This document shows, one piece after another, positions 9,418-16,924 of a stretch of 64,000 bases of DNA (position 1 is its first letter; every line of letters starts with the position of its first letter). Below the pieces are notes generated by a model. The model saw only the letters and a program-made list of their open reading frames with translations, was not told where the DNA came from and ran no database searches. Both the position numbers and the translations under genes were made by a program. The stretch comes from Phenylobacterium sp. Lineage in GTDB: Bacteria > Pseudomonadota > Alphaproteobacteria > Caulobacterales > Caulobacteraceae. The stretch lies in the NCBI RefSeq assembly GCF_019636135.1, contig NZ_JAHBYD010000002.1:204798-268797 (forward strand). The letters are read 5' to 3'.

Positions 9418-11043
9418 ATGCGATCGTCCCTCTCGCGCGGCGGGGCCAAGTTCGCTTGCGCCACATTGGCCGGGTTTCTGCTCTGCGGCGCGTCCGGCGC
9501 CGCCCTCGCCGCCCCGGCGGCGGCGAACGACGCCAGGCTGCAGGCGATGCAGCGCCAGCTCGACGACATGCGCGCCCAGCTCGACCAGATTCGCGGCGCC
9601 GGGAACCAGAGCGCGCAACTTTCCGCCATACAGCAGCAACTGGACACGATGGCCGCGCAGCTCGCGGACATGAAGACGCAGCAGGAGGAAGCGGGCGCCG
9701 CGATCGCGACCCTGCAACTGCCGCCGCAAGGCGCCACGACGGTCCCGACGCTGCCGAACGGCAAGCCGCAGCTCGTCACCGCCGACGGCCGCTTCACCGC
9801 CAACATCAAGGCGATCCTGATGCTCGACGGCGGAAAATACTTCCAGAAGGACAACCTGCCCGCCGCGGTCACCGGTCGCGACCTGAACGACGGCTTCAAC
9901 TTCCGCCGCGCGCGCATCGGCCTCGACGGCAAGCTGTTCCGCGACTTCGACTATTCGTTCATCTACGAGTTCGGCGGGTCGGGCCAGGAGGATCCGGGCC
10001 GGCTGTACGAGGCCTCGCTGACCTACACCTACCTGAAGCCGTTCCGGTTCAAGGTCGGCGCCTTCGAACCGAACATCGGCCTGGCCGCCGCGGTCTCGAC
10101 CAGCCAGATGCCCCTGATGGAACGCCCGGCGCCGGCCGAGGTGGCGCGCGGCGTGGCCGCCGGCGACAGCCGCGTGGGCTTCCAGGCGCAGGCGAACGGC
10201 GCCCTCGGCGGCGGCGACGACGGCGTCGCGGCGCGCTGGATGATCTCGACCGCCTACACCGCCAACGTCATCGCCACGGGCAGCTCGGCCGCCGCCGCCA
10301 CGGCGCAGCCGTTCGACGAGCAGAACGCCTGGATCGGCCGCGTGACCGTGGCGCCGTTCGACGGCCCGAACTGGCAGGCCCACCTCGGCGCCAACTACCA
10401 GTACGTGATCCACCCGAACGACGCGGGCGCCGCGGCCACGCCGCGCTACGCCTCGCAACTGCGCGACCGGCCCGAGCTGCGCCTCGACGGCGTGCGCCTC
10501 GTCGACACCGGCGCGATCGACAGCCGCCACACGACCGTCTTCGGCCTGGAAGGCTCGTTCGGGACCGGCCCGATCGTGCTCGAAGGCGAGTGGTTCCGCT
10601 ACAGGATCGACCGCCGGATCACGACGGCGGTCGCCCCGCCGGATCCGCACTTCACCGGCTGGTACATCCAGGGCTCGTGGATCCTCACCGGCGAGCAGCG
10701 CCAGTACAATCCCGTGGAAGCCCGCTGGGACGGGCCGCGCCTGACCTACACCTTCAACCCGGAAGCCGGCACCTGGGGCGCGTTCGAGGTGGCGGCCCGC
10801 TACTCCGACCTCGACCTGAACTACCGCGAGGGCGCGCCCGGCACGACGCCAGCGGCCGCGGTCGGCGCGGTGCGCGGGGGCGAGCAGAAGATCTACACCC
10901 TCGGGCTCAACTGGTACCTGAACCCCGCGATGCGCCTGATGTTCGACTATCAGCACGTCGACATCGACCGCCTGGGCGCGACCGGCCTGCAGGTCGGCCA
11001 GGAGTACAACGCCGTCGCCGCGCGGGGCCAGGTCAACTTCTAG
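9418..11043 (+). CDS. Phosphate-selective porin O/P family outer-membrane protein
   Basis: The 541-residue protein has a signal peptide (cut after A-L-A-A) and a short coiled-coil segment with repeated Q-L-x-x-M patterns (about residues 38-95). The rest is a long beta-barrel of alternating aromatic and polar strands ending in Phe, as outer-membrane barrels do. FNFRRARIGLDGKLF and the E-P-N-I-G loop match the OprP/OprO family. These trimeric porins pass phosphate or polyphosphate across the outer membrane under phosphate limitation. The adjacent pstS2 and the upstream Pho box support that role. The N-terminal coiled coil probably trimerises in the periplasm. Confidence 0.9.
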   Translation: MRSSLSRGGAKFACATLAGFLLCGASGAALAAPAAANDARLQAMQRQLDDMRAQLDQIRGAGNQSAQLSAIQQQLDTMAAQLADMKTQQEEAGAAIATLQLPPQGATTVPTLPNGKPQLVTADGRFTANIKAILMLDGGKYFQKDNLPAAVTGRDLNDGFNFRRARIGLDGKLFRDFDYSFIYEFGGSGQEDPGRLYEASLTYTYLKPFRFKVGAFEPNIGLAAAVSTSQMPLMERPAPAEVARGVAAGDSRVGFQAQANGALGGGDDGVAARWMISTAYTANVIATGSSAAAATAQPFDEQNAWIGRVTVAPFDGPNWQAHLGANYQYVIHPNDAGAAATPRYASQLRDRPELRLDGVRLVDTGAIDSRHTTVFGLEGSFGTGPIVLEGEWFRYRIDRRITTAVAPPDPHFTGWYIQGSWILTGEQRQYNPVEARWDGPRLTYTFNPEAGTWGAFEVAARYSDLDLNYREGAPGTTPAAAVGAVRGGEQKIYTLGLNWYLNPAMRLMFDYQHVDIDRLGATGLQVGQEYNAVAARGQVNF

Positions 11044-11163
11044 GCCCGCCGCCCGCGGGCTTTCGTTCGCGGGATCGTCACGGCGCCGACATGGGGCCGC
11101 GATAGGATGCCGCCGAGTAGCCCCTTCGCGTATCTCTCCAGGCGGCGCCCCCCGAAGCCGTCC

Positions 11164-11198
11164 GGCCGCGACCGCCCCCCGGTCGCGGCCCTTTTTTT
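11164..11198 (+). terminator. Rho-independent terminator after the phosphate porin
   Basis: A 10-bp perfect stem (GGCCGCGACC with its complement at 11181-11190) is followed by a C and seven Ts on the plus strand. The T run abuts the stop codon of the convergent metallophosphoesterase gene. Confidence 0.85.
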
Positions 11199-11998
11199 CA
11201 GGCGGCCAGCGGTTCGCGGATCGGGACGGGGCCGGCGGCGAGGGCCTTGCGGGCGTCGAGCCAGTTCACGACCGAGAAGGCGCCGTCGAAGTCCTCCACC
11301 AGGGCCGTGCAGCTCTCCACCCAGTCGCCGTCGTTGAGGTAGGTCACCCCGTCCATGTCGCGGATCTCGGCCTTATGGATGTGGCCGCAGATGACCCCGG
11401 CCACGCCGCGGCGGCGCGCCTCGTCGGCCATGGCGGCCTCGAACCGGTCGATGAACGCCACGGCGTCCTTCACCTTGTGCTTCAGGAAGGCGGACAGGCT
11501 CCAGTAGTTGAGGCCCAGCAGACGGCGCACGCGGTTGAAGTGGGTGTTGAGCGCGATCAGCGCGCGGTAGCTCCAGTCGCCGAGGAAGGCGAGCCAGCGG
11601 GCGTTCTGCACGACCCCGTCGAACGCATCGCCGTGGGTGACCAGGTAGCGCCGGCCGTCGGCCGCCTCGTGGATCGCGTCGCGGACGACGATGACGCCGC
11701 CGAAATGGACGCCGCAGAAGTCGCGCACCACCTCGTCGTGGTTCCCGGGCACGTAGACGACCTTCACGCCCTTGCGGGCCAGGCGCAGGATCTTCTGGAC
11801 CACGTCGTTGTGCGCCTGCGGCCAGAACCAGCCCGAGCGCAGTTTCCAGCCGTCGACGATGTCGCCGACGAGGTAGAGCGTCTCGCACTCGAGCTCGCGG
11901 ATGAACTCCAGGAGCAGTTCCGCCTGGCAGCCCTTCGTGCCCAGGTGGATGTCGGAGATGAAGGCCGTCCGGCAACGGACGGCAGGTTCACGTTCCAT
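11198..11998 (-). CDS. PlcP-like metallophosphoesterase (probable Pho-regulated phospholipase C)
   Basis: The 266-residue calcineurin-like phosphoesterase has metal ligands visible as SDIHLGTKGCQ, GDIVDGW, PGNHDE, THGD and GHIHKAEI. It belongs to the same superfamily as LpxH (UDP-2,3-diacylglucosamine hydrolase). The signatures TKGCQAE, WPQAHNDVVQK, HFGGV and GDWVESCTA resemble PlcP of rhizobia, which degrades phosphatidylcholine or other phospholipids to diacylglycerol when phosphate is scarce. The Pho box 44 nt upstream fits PlcP far better than a constitutive lipid A enzyme. The LpxH alternative is not excluded. No lipid glycosyltransferase lies beside it. Confidence 0.75.
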   Translation of the reverse strand: MEREPAVRCRTAFISDIHLGTKGCQAELLLEFIRELECETLYLVGDIVDGWKLRSGWFWPQAHNDVVQKILRLARKGVKVVYVPGNHDEVVRDFCGVHFGGVIVVRDAIHEAADGRRYLVTHGDAFDGVVQNARWLAFLGDWSYRALIALNTHFNRVRRLLGLNYWSLSAFLKHKVKDAVAFIDRFEAAMADEARRRGVAGVICGHIHKAEIRDMDGVTYLNDGDWVESCTALVEDFDGAFSVVNWLDARKALAAGPVPIREPLAA

Positions 11999-12041
11999 CG
12001 CAGTCCCCCAACGACATGCGGACCAGCGCTACGCAGAGTCT

Positions 12042-12059
12042 GCGACAGTCGCGTGACAT
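12042..12059 (-). promoter_or_regulatory. Pho box upstream of the plcP-like gene
   Basis: On the minus strand the site reads ATGTCAC, four bases, CTGTCGC, about 44 nt before the metallophosphoesterase start and after the phoB stop. It gives this gene its own phosphate-responsive promoter. Confidence 0.75.
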
Positions 12060-12112
12060 CGTTCCGCAAAACTCAGGCGGTCACGGGAAATCAACGGCTT
12101 GTCTGCTGTTCC

Positions 12113-12802
12113 TCAGCTTTCGGTGTCGAGCGCGTAGCCGGCCGAGCGGACGGTGCGGATCAGGTCCGGCTCGCCGTCCTGGCGCAGCGCCTTGCGCAGG
12201 CGCCCGACGTGGACGTCCACGGTGCGGACCTCGACGTAGGTGTTGGCGCCCCAGACCGCGTCCAGCAGGCGCTCGCGGCTGAACACCCGGCCCGGCCGCT
12301 GCATCAGGAAGTCCAGCAGCCTGTATTCCGTCGGCCCCAGATGCACGTCCTTGCCGCCGCGGGTGACGCGGTGGCGGGCGCGGTCGAGGACCAGGTCGGC
12401 GTACTCCAGCCGCTCGTCCACCAGCTCGGGCCGCGTGCGGCGCAGCAGCGCGCGGATGCGGGCGACCAGCTCGCTCATGGCGAAGGGCTTGACCACATAG
12501 TCGTCGGCGCCGGTGTCGAGGCCGCGGACCTTGTCGGCCTCCTCGCCGCGGGCGGTCAGCATCAGGACCGGCGTGCGGCGCGTCTCGGCGCCGGCGCGGA
12601 GCTGGCGGCAGACCTCGACGCCCGAGACCTTGGGCAGCATCCAGTCCAGCACCACGAGGTCCGGCGGCTCCTCGGCGACGCGCAGCAGCGCCTCCTCGCC
12701 ATCGGCCGCGCGCTCGACGCGGAAGCCCTCCTTCATGAGGTTGTAGTCGAGCAGGGTCGCCAGCGCGTCCTCGTCCTCGACCACCAGCACATAGGGGGTC
12801 AA
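12113..12802 (-). CDS. phoB: Phosphate regulon response regulator PhoB
   Basis: The 229-residue OmpR/PhoB-type regulator has a receiver domain (acidic pocket E9-D10, phosphoacceptor D53 in LDWMLP, conserved Thr in LTARGEE, Lys in VKPF) and a winged-helix DNA-binding domain with the recognition region RTVDVHVGRLRKAL. It activates Pho-box promoters when phosphorylated by PhoR. The start is a TTG at 12802 that overlaps the TGA of phoU2, so phoB translation is coupled to phoU2. A Pho box ahead of phoU2 implies autoregulation. Confidence 0.95.
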   Translation of the reverse strand: MTPYVLVVEDEDALATLLDYNLMKEGFRVERAADGEEALLRVAEEPPDLVVLDWMLPKVSGVEVCRQLRAGAETRRTPVLMLTARGEEADKVRGLDTGADDYVVKPFAMSELVARIRALLRRTRPELVDERLEYADLVLDRARHRVTRGGKDVHLGPTEYRLLDFLMQRPGRVFSRERLLDAVWGANTYVEVRTVDVHVGRLRKALRQDGEPDLIRTVRSAGYALDTES

Positions 12803-13497
12803 GCGCCGCCCTCCACGTCCACTTCGGGCAGGCTCACTTTCGGACGCTCCCCGACCAGCTCCTGACCGGTCATCTGGAAATGCAGGATCTCGGCGATGTT
12901 GGTGGCGTGGTCGCCGATCCGTTCGAGGTTCTTGGCGACGAACAGCAGGTGCGCGCCGGCCGCCACCGAGTTCGGATGGTTCGACATCATGGCGAGCAGC
13001 TCGCGGAACAGGCTCTCGTAGTGCTCGTCGACCTCGCCATCGCGGCGCCAGACGTCGAGGGCGGGTTCCACGTCGCCGGCGGCGTAGGCGTCGAGGACTT
13101 CGCGCAGGCGGGCCGAGACCAGCCGGCCCATGCGCTCGATCGCGCCGGTCAAGGGCAGCAGCGGCTCGCCCGCCGAAAGCACGAGGCTGCGCTTGGCGAT
13201 GTTGCGCGCCAGGTCGCCGCAGCGCTCGAGGTTCATCGCCAGCTTCAGGGTCGAGATGGCGCGGCGCAGGTCGGTCTCGCCGGGATGGTGGCGCGCGATC
13301 AGGGCCAGCGCGCGGCGCTCCACCTCGCTCTGCAGCGTGTCGAGCCTCAGGTCGCGGACGATCAGCGCCTGGGCCAGCGGCACGTCGCGCCGCACCACCG
13401 CGTCGACCGCGTCGACCACCTGGGCCTCGGCGAGCCCGCCCATCCGGATGACTTCGGCCACGAGTTGTCGCAGCTCGGCCTGGTACGAACGTGTCAC
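12799..13497 (-). CDS. phoU: Phosphate regulatory protein PhoU (copy 2)
   Basis: The 232-residue PhoU homologue has two three-helix repeats with MNLERCGDLARNIAKR and KNLERIGDHATNIAEI. It is divergent from the pst-linked copy outside these motifs. The chosen start is GTG 13497, preceded by AGAGAGGG; the open frame runs further upstream through the Pho box and is unlikely to be translated. Placed between phoR and phoB, it may serve as the signalling PhoU while copy 1 tracks the transporter, but this is inference. Confidence 0.93.
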   Translation of the reverse strand: MTRSYQAELRQLVAEVIRMGGLAEAQVVDAVDAVVRRDVPLAQALIVRDLRLDTLQSEVERRALALIARHHPGETDLRRAISTLKLAMNLERCGDLARNIAKRSLVLSAGEPLLPLTGAIERMGRLVSARLREVLDAYAAGDVEPALDVWRRDGEVDEHYESLFRELLAMMSNHPNSVAAGAHLLFVAKNLERIGDHATNIAEILHFQMTGQELVGERPKVSLPEVDVEGGA

Positions 13498-13537
13498 TGA
13501 CGCCCTCTCTCGTGCGGGGGCAAAATAATGCGGTCCC

Positions 13538-13555
13538 ACGACAGTTTTGCGACAG
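13538..13555 (-). promoter_or_regulatory. Pho box upstream of phoU2-phoB
   Basis: The minus strand reads CTGTCGC, AAAA, CTGTCGT: two near-identical 7-mers with a 4-nt A-rich spacer, the closest match in the window to a textbook PhoB site. It lies in the 67-bp gap between phoR and phoU2, 41 nt before the phoU2 start, so phoU2-phoB can be autoregulated separately from phoR. Confidence 0.85.
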
Positions 13556-13564
13556 CGCCGCCGA

Positions 13565-14701
13565 TCAGGCCGCCGCGACCGGCAGATAGACGCTGAACGT
13601 CGAGCCCTCGCCCTCCGCGCTCTCGACCATGAGGCCGCCGCGGTGGCGGTTCACGACGTGCTTGACGATGGCGAGGCCCAGGCCCGTGCCGCCGCTGCGC
13701 TGGCCCTCGACGCGGTAGAAGCGCTCGGAGAGGCGCGGCAGGTGCTGGCGGGCGATGCCGGGGCCCTCGTCGATGACGCGGAGCACCACGTAGCCGGGCG
13801 CCTCGTGGGCGCTGTCGGGCGACAGCAGCGAGAGGCCGACGCCGGTGCGGCTGGGCGCACGCGCCGCGTCGAGCGAAGCTGCGGCGTCGAGGCGGACCCT
13901 GATCCGGCCGCCCGCCGGGGTGTATTTCACCGCGTTGTCGACCAGGTTCTGGATCACCTGCACCAACTGGTCGCGGTCGCCGGTCACCGAGCGGACGCCG
14001 TCGTCGGCCTGGGTGACGACGCTGACCCGCCGCTCCTCGGTGAGCGGGCGGATGGCGTCGGTGACGTCCTGGATGGTGCGGGCGAGGTCGACCTTGCCCG
14101 AGGGCGCGATGTGCTCGTTGAGCTCGATGCGGCTGAGCGAGAGCAGGTCGTCCACCAGGCGGGCCATCCGCGTCGCCTGCTGGGCCATGATGCCGAGGAA
14201 CTTCTCGCGCGCCTCGGGATCGTCCTTGGCGTGGGTGCGCAGCGTCTCGACGAAGCCGGCGAGCGAGGCCAGCGGCGTGCGCAGTTCGTGGCTGGCGTTG
14301 GCGAGGAAGTCGGCGCGCATGCGCTCGGTGCGCCGCGCGTCGGTCTCATCGCGCAGGACGACGACGAGCTGGTTCGCGCCGGTCGGCCCCGGCTCCAGGG
14401 GACGGGCGAAGGCGCGCCAGAACCGGGGCTGGACGCCGATCGTCTCGAAGGCGACCTCGGCGCTGGTCGCGGTCGCGAGCGCCTCCTCGATGGCCTCCAG
14501 CACCTCGGGACGGCGCAGTGCGGCGCCCAGGGGCGCGCCCGCCAGCTCGAGGCGGAAGACCTCGCGGGCGGCCTGGTTGCCGTAGGCGATCTCGGGCGCC
14601 TCGCCCTCCCCGCCCTGCACCAGGATCACCGGCTCGGGCAGGAGTTCCAGGATCATCTGCGCCGCCGCGCCGGCCCCGGCCCTGTCGGCGACCTCGGGCA
14701 T
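13565..14701 (-). CDS. phoR: Phosphate regulon sensor histidine kinase PhoR
   Basis: The 378-residue kinase has a PAS-like N-terminal region (about residues 15-125), a dimerisation domain with the phosphorylatable His in ASHELRTPLASLAGF, and an ATPase domain (N-box NLVDNAVKYTP, G1 DEGPGI, G2 GGTGLGLAIVKH). Identification as PhoR rests on the PhoR-like PAS-HisKA arrangement and the phoU-phoB neighbours. Unlike Escherichia coli PhoR, no transmembrane helix is seen, so it should be cytosolic or held by partners. Its ATG starts 4 nt after the ccmI stop, which places it at the end of the ccm operon. Confidence 0.92.
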   Translation of the reverse strand: MPEVADRAGAGAAAQMILELLPEPVILVQGGEGEAPEIAYGNQAAREVFRLELAGAPLGAALRRPEVLEAIEEALATATSAEVAFETIGVQPRFWRAFARPLEPGPTGANQLVVVLRDETDARRTERMRADFLANASHELRTPLASLAGFVETLRTHAKDDPEAREKFLGIMAQQATRMARLVDDLLSLSRIELNEHIAPSGKVDLARTIQDVTDAIRPLTEERRVSVVTQADDGVRSVTGDRDQLVQVIQNLVDNAVKYTPAGGRIRVRLDAAASLDAARAPSRTGVGLSLLSPDSAHEAPGYVVLRVIDEGPGIARQHLPRLSERFYRVEGQRSGGTGLGLAIVKHVVNRHRGGLMVESAEGEGSTFSVYLPVAAA

Positions 14702-14705
14702 GGCG

Positions 14706-15926
14706 TCAGGCTCCGGGGACGCCGAGCCGGGCGGCGGCCTCGCGCAGCGCCTTCTGGTCGGCGGGCGAGCCGGCGAAGGCGCGGGTGGCCTCGCGGTAGG
14801 CGCCGGTTGCCTCGCCCGTCTGGCCCAGCACCATGCGGGCGCGCATCAACTGCTCCCAGCCGGCGCGGTCGCGGGGGTTCTGCTTCAGCCGCTCGGCAAG
14901 GCCGTTGACCATGCCCTGGATCATCGCGGCGCGGTCGCCGTCGGTCATGGTCTGCGCGGCCGCCATCTGCTCGGCGGTCGGCCCGCGCGCCGGCGCGGCG
15001 CCCGGCGCCTGGCCCATCGGACCCTGGGCCATCTGCGACGCCGGCGCGGGCGGCAGGCGGCCCGAAATGTCGATCTTGCGGTCGGCGGCCACCTTCTCGA
15101 CGAAGGCGCGCACTTCGCCCGCCCACGGCGCGTCCGGCGGCGCCGACTTGATCAGCGCGATCCAGTCGTCCATCGCGCCCTCCGTGTCGCCGCCCTGGTC
15201 CTTGGCGACGGCGAGGTAGTAGCGGGCGCGCGGGTCGCCCGGGTCGGCGGCCACGGCGCGCCGGAAGATGTCCTGCGCGGCCGGCGTCACCTGGTCGTTC
15301 GCCGCCAGCACCGTCGCCTCGCCCTGCGCCGACAGGTACTCGGCGTTGTTCGGATCGAGCGCCGCGGCGCGGCCGTAGGCCCTGGCCGCGTCGGCGTTGC
15401 GGCCCGTCTGCATGTAGGACCAGCCCAGCATGCGCCAGCCCTCGGCGTTGTCGGGCCGCTGCTGCATCTGGGCCTCGAGCTGCGCGACCATGGCGTTCAC
15501 GTCGCCGTTCGGATGGCCGGGCGGCATGCCGTCCTGGGCGACGGCGCCGCCCTTCCCGATCGCCGGGCTTGCCGGCACATTGGGCTTGCCGATGGCGAGG
15601 TAGAGGCCGGTGCCGGCCAGGGTCACGACGGCGACCACGCCCAGGGCCACGATCAGCAGCGTGCGCTCGGCCAGCGGCCGGGCGGGCGCGTCCGCGCGGC
15701 GGCCCTCGGCCAGCACGCGGCGCTTCAGGTCGCTCTTCAACGCCTCGGCTTCCGGCTCGGCGATGGCGCCGGCGGCGGCCTGCTGCTCGATCTCGCCCAA
15801 CTGGTCCTTGAGCACGGTGACGGCGTCGGCGCGCCCGGCCTTCATCGCGTCGCGCCGGCGCACGAGCGGGATCGCCAGCCCGACGGCCGCCAGAACGGTC
15901 ATCAGCGTCAGGATCATCCAGAGCAT
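14706..15926 (-). CDS. ccmI: Cytochrome c maturation protein CcmI (TPR apocytochrome chaperone)
   Basis: The 406-residue protein has two N-terminal membrane helices (about residues 1-22 and 88-112) enclosing a cytoplasmic leucine-zipper-like loop (DQLGEIEQQ... LKRRVL). A periplasmic TPR region follows (WRMLGWSYMQTGRNADAARAYGRAAALDP). CcmI binds the C-terminal helix of apocytochromes and hands them to CcmF-CcmH. A Pro/Ala/Met-rich linker separates the TPRs from the C-terminal part. The ATG immediately follows the ccmH stop. Confidence 0.92.
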   Translation of the reverse strand: MLWMILTLMTVLAAVGLAIPLVRRRDAMKAGRADAVTVLKDQLGEIEQQAAAGAIAEPEAEALKSDLKRRVLAEGRRADAPARPLAERTLLIVALGVVAVVTLAGTGLYLAIGKPNVPASPAIGKGGAVAQDGMPPGHPNGDVNAMVAQLEAQMQQRPDNAEGWRMLGWSYMQTGRNADAARAYGRAAALDPNNAEYLSAQGEATVLAANDQVTPAAQDIFRRAVAADPGDPRARYYLAVAKDQGGDTEGAMDDWIALIKSAPPDAPWAGEVRAFVEKVAADRKIDISGRLPPAPASQMAQGPMGQAPGAAPARGPTAEQMAAAQTMTDGDRAAMIQGMVNGLAERLKQNPRDRAGWEQLMRARMVLGQTGEATGAYREATRAFAGSPADQKALREAAARLGVPGA

Positions 15927-16391
15927 TCAGCCGGCCTCATCCGTCTTCAGCAGCCGGGCGGCCTCGGCCTCTTCGTCCGCGGTGAGCGCCGCCGCCCGCT
16001 GAGGCGCCCGCGCCCGCATATAGGCGAACGCGCCCAGCGCGCCCAGCAGCAGCACGCCCAGGGGGCCGAACCACAGCGCGATCGTGTCGCCCCGGAGCGG
16101 CGGCTTCAGTTGCACGAAACTGCCGTAGCGCTGGACGATGAAGCCGACGGCCTGCTCGTCGGTGTCGCCCGCCGTGATCCGCTCGCGCAGGATGATGCGC
16201 AGGTCGCGCGCCAGGGCCGCGTCGGAATCGTCGATCGACTGGTTCTGGCAGACGACGCAGCGCAGGTCCTTGCTGATCCTGTGGGCGCGCGCCTCCAGCG
16301 CCGGGTCGGCGAGCTGCTCGTCCGGGTTCACGGCCGCGGCGGGCCCCGCCAGCACGGCCAGCGATGCGGCGATCAGCAGGATGCGCCTCAC
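15927..16391 (-). CDS. ccmH: Cytochrome c maturation protein CcmH (CcmL/CycL type)
   Basis: The 154-residue periplasmic, membrane-tethered thiol oxidoreductase has a signal peptide, the diagnostic motif LRCVVCQNQSI (redox Cys pair C-V-V-C) and one C-terminal membrane helix (about residues 106-126). It reduces the CXXCH thiols of apocytochrome c before haem ligation. The start overlaps the ccmG stop by 4 nt. Confidence 0.95.
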   Translation of the reverse strand: MRRILLIAASLAVLAGPAAAVNPDEQLADPALEARAHRISKDLRCVVCQNQSIDDSDAALARDLRIILRERITAGDTDEQAVGFIVQRYGSFVQLKPPLRGDTIALWFGPLGVLLLGALGAFAYMRARAPQRAAALTADEEAEAARLLKTDEAG

Positions 16392-16924
16392 GATTCGGCC
16401 CTCAGCCTGGCCATCAGCGGCCCGATCTTCTGTTCCCAGACCTCGGGCGTCACGGCGCCCACGTGCCGATAGCGCACCCGGCCGTGCTTATCGATGACGA
16501 AGGTCTCGGGCACGCCCGCCACGCCCAGCTCGATGCCGGTGCGGCCGGTCGGGTCGGAGCCCAGGCGGACGTAGGGGTCGCCGCGCTCGGCCAGCCAGCG
16601 CTGGCCGTCCTCGGGCCGGTCCTTCCAGTTGAGGCCGTGGATCGCGACGCCCTCCCGCCGCAGCTTCAGGAACACCGGATGCTCGTAGCGGCACGGGCCG
16701 CACCAGGAGGCGAAGGCGTTCAGCAGCACCGGCTCGCCGCGGGCGAGATCCTCGTTGGTCAGGCCGATGTCGCCCGGCCGGAGCGGCGGCGCGGCGAAGG
16801 CCGGCAGCGGCTTGCCCAGGTAGACGGACGGCAGGGTCGACGGATCGCGGCCCAGGCCGGCGAAGAACACCGCCAGGACGGCGACGAAGGCCGCGACGGG
16901 GGCCAGGAACAGGAAGCGCTTCAT
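16388..16924 (-). CDS. ccmG: Thiol:disulfide interchange protein CcmG/DsbE
   Basis: The 178-residue membrane-anchored thioredoxin-fold protein has an N-terminal helix (about residues 4-24) and an active site FASWCGPCRYEHP. The cis-Pro region GVAGVPETFVID is typical of CcmG. It supplies reductant to CcmH or apocytochromes in the periplasm. ATGA overlaps join it to both ccmF and ccmH. Confidence 0.95.
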   Translation of the reverse strand: MKRFLFLAPVAAFVAVLAVFFAGLGRDPSTLPSVYLGKPLPAFAAPPLRPGDIGLTNEDLARGEPVLLNAFASWCGPCRYEHPVFLKLRREGVAIHGLNWKDRPEDGQRWLAERGDPYVRLGSDPTGRTGIELGVAGVPETFVIDKHGRVRYRHVGAVTPEVWEQKIGPLMARLRAES

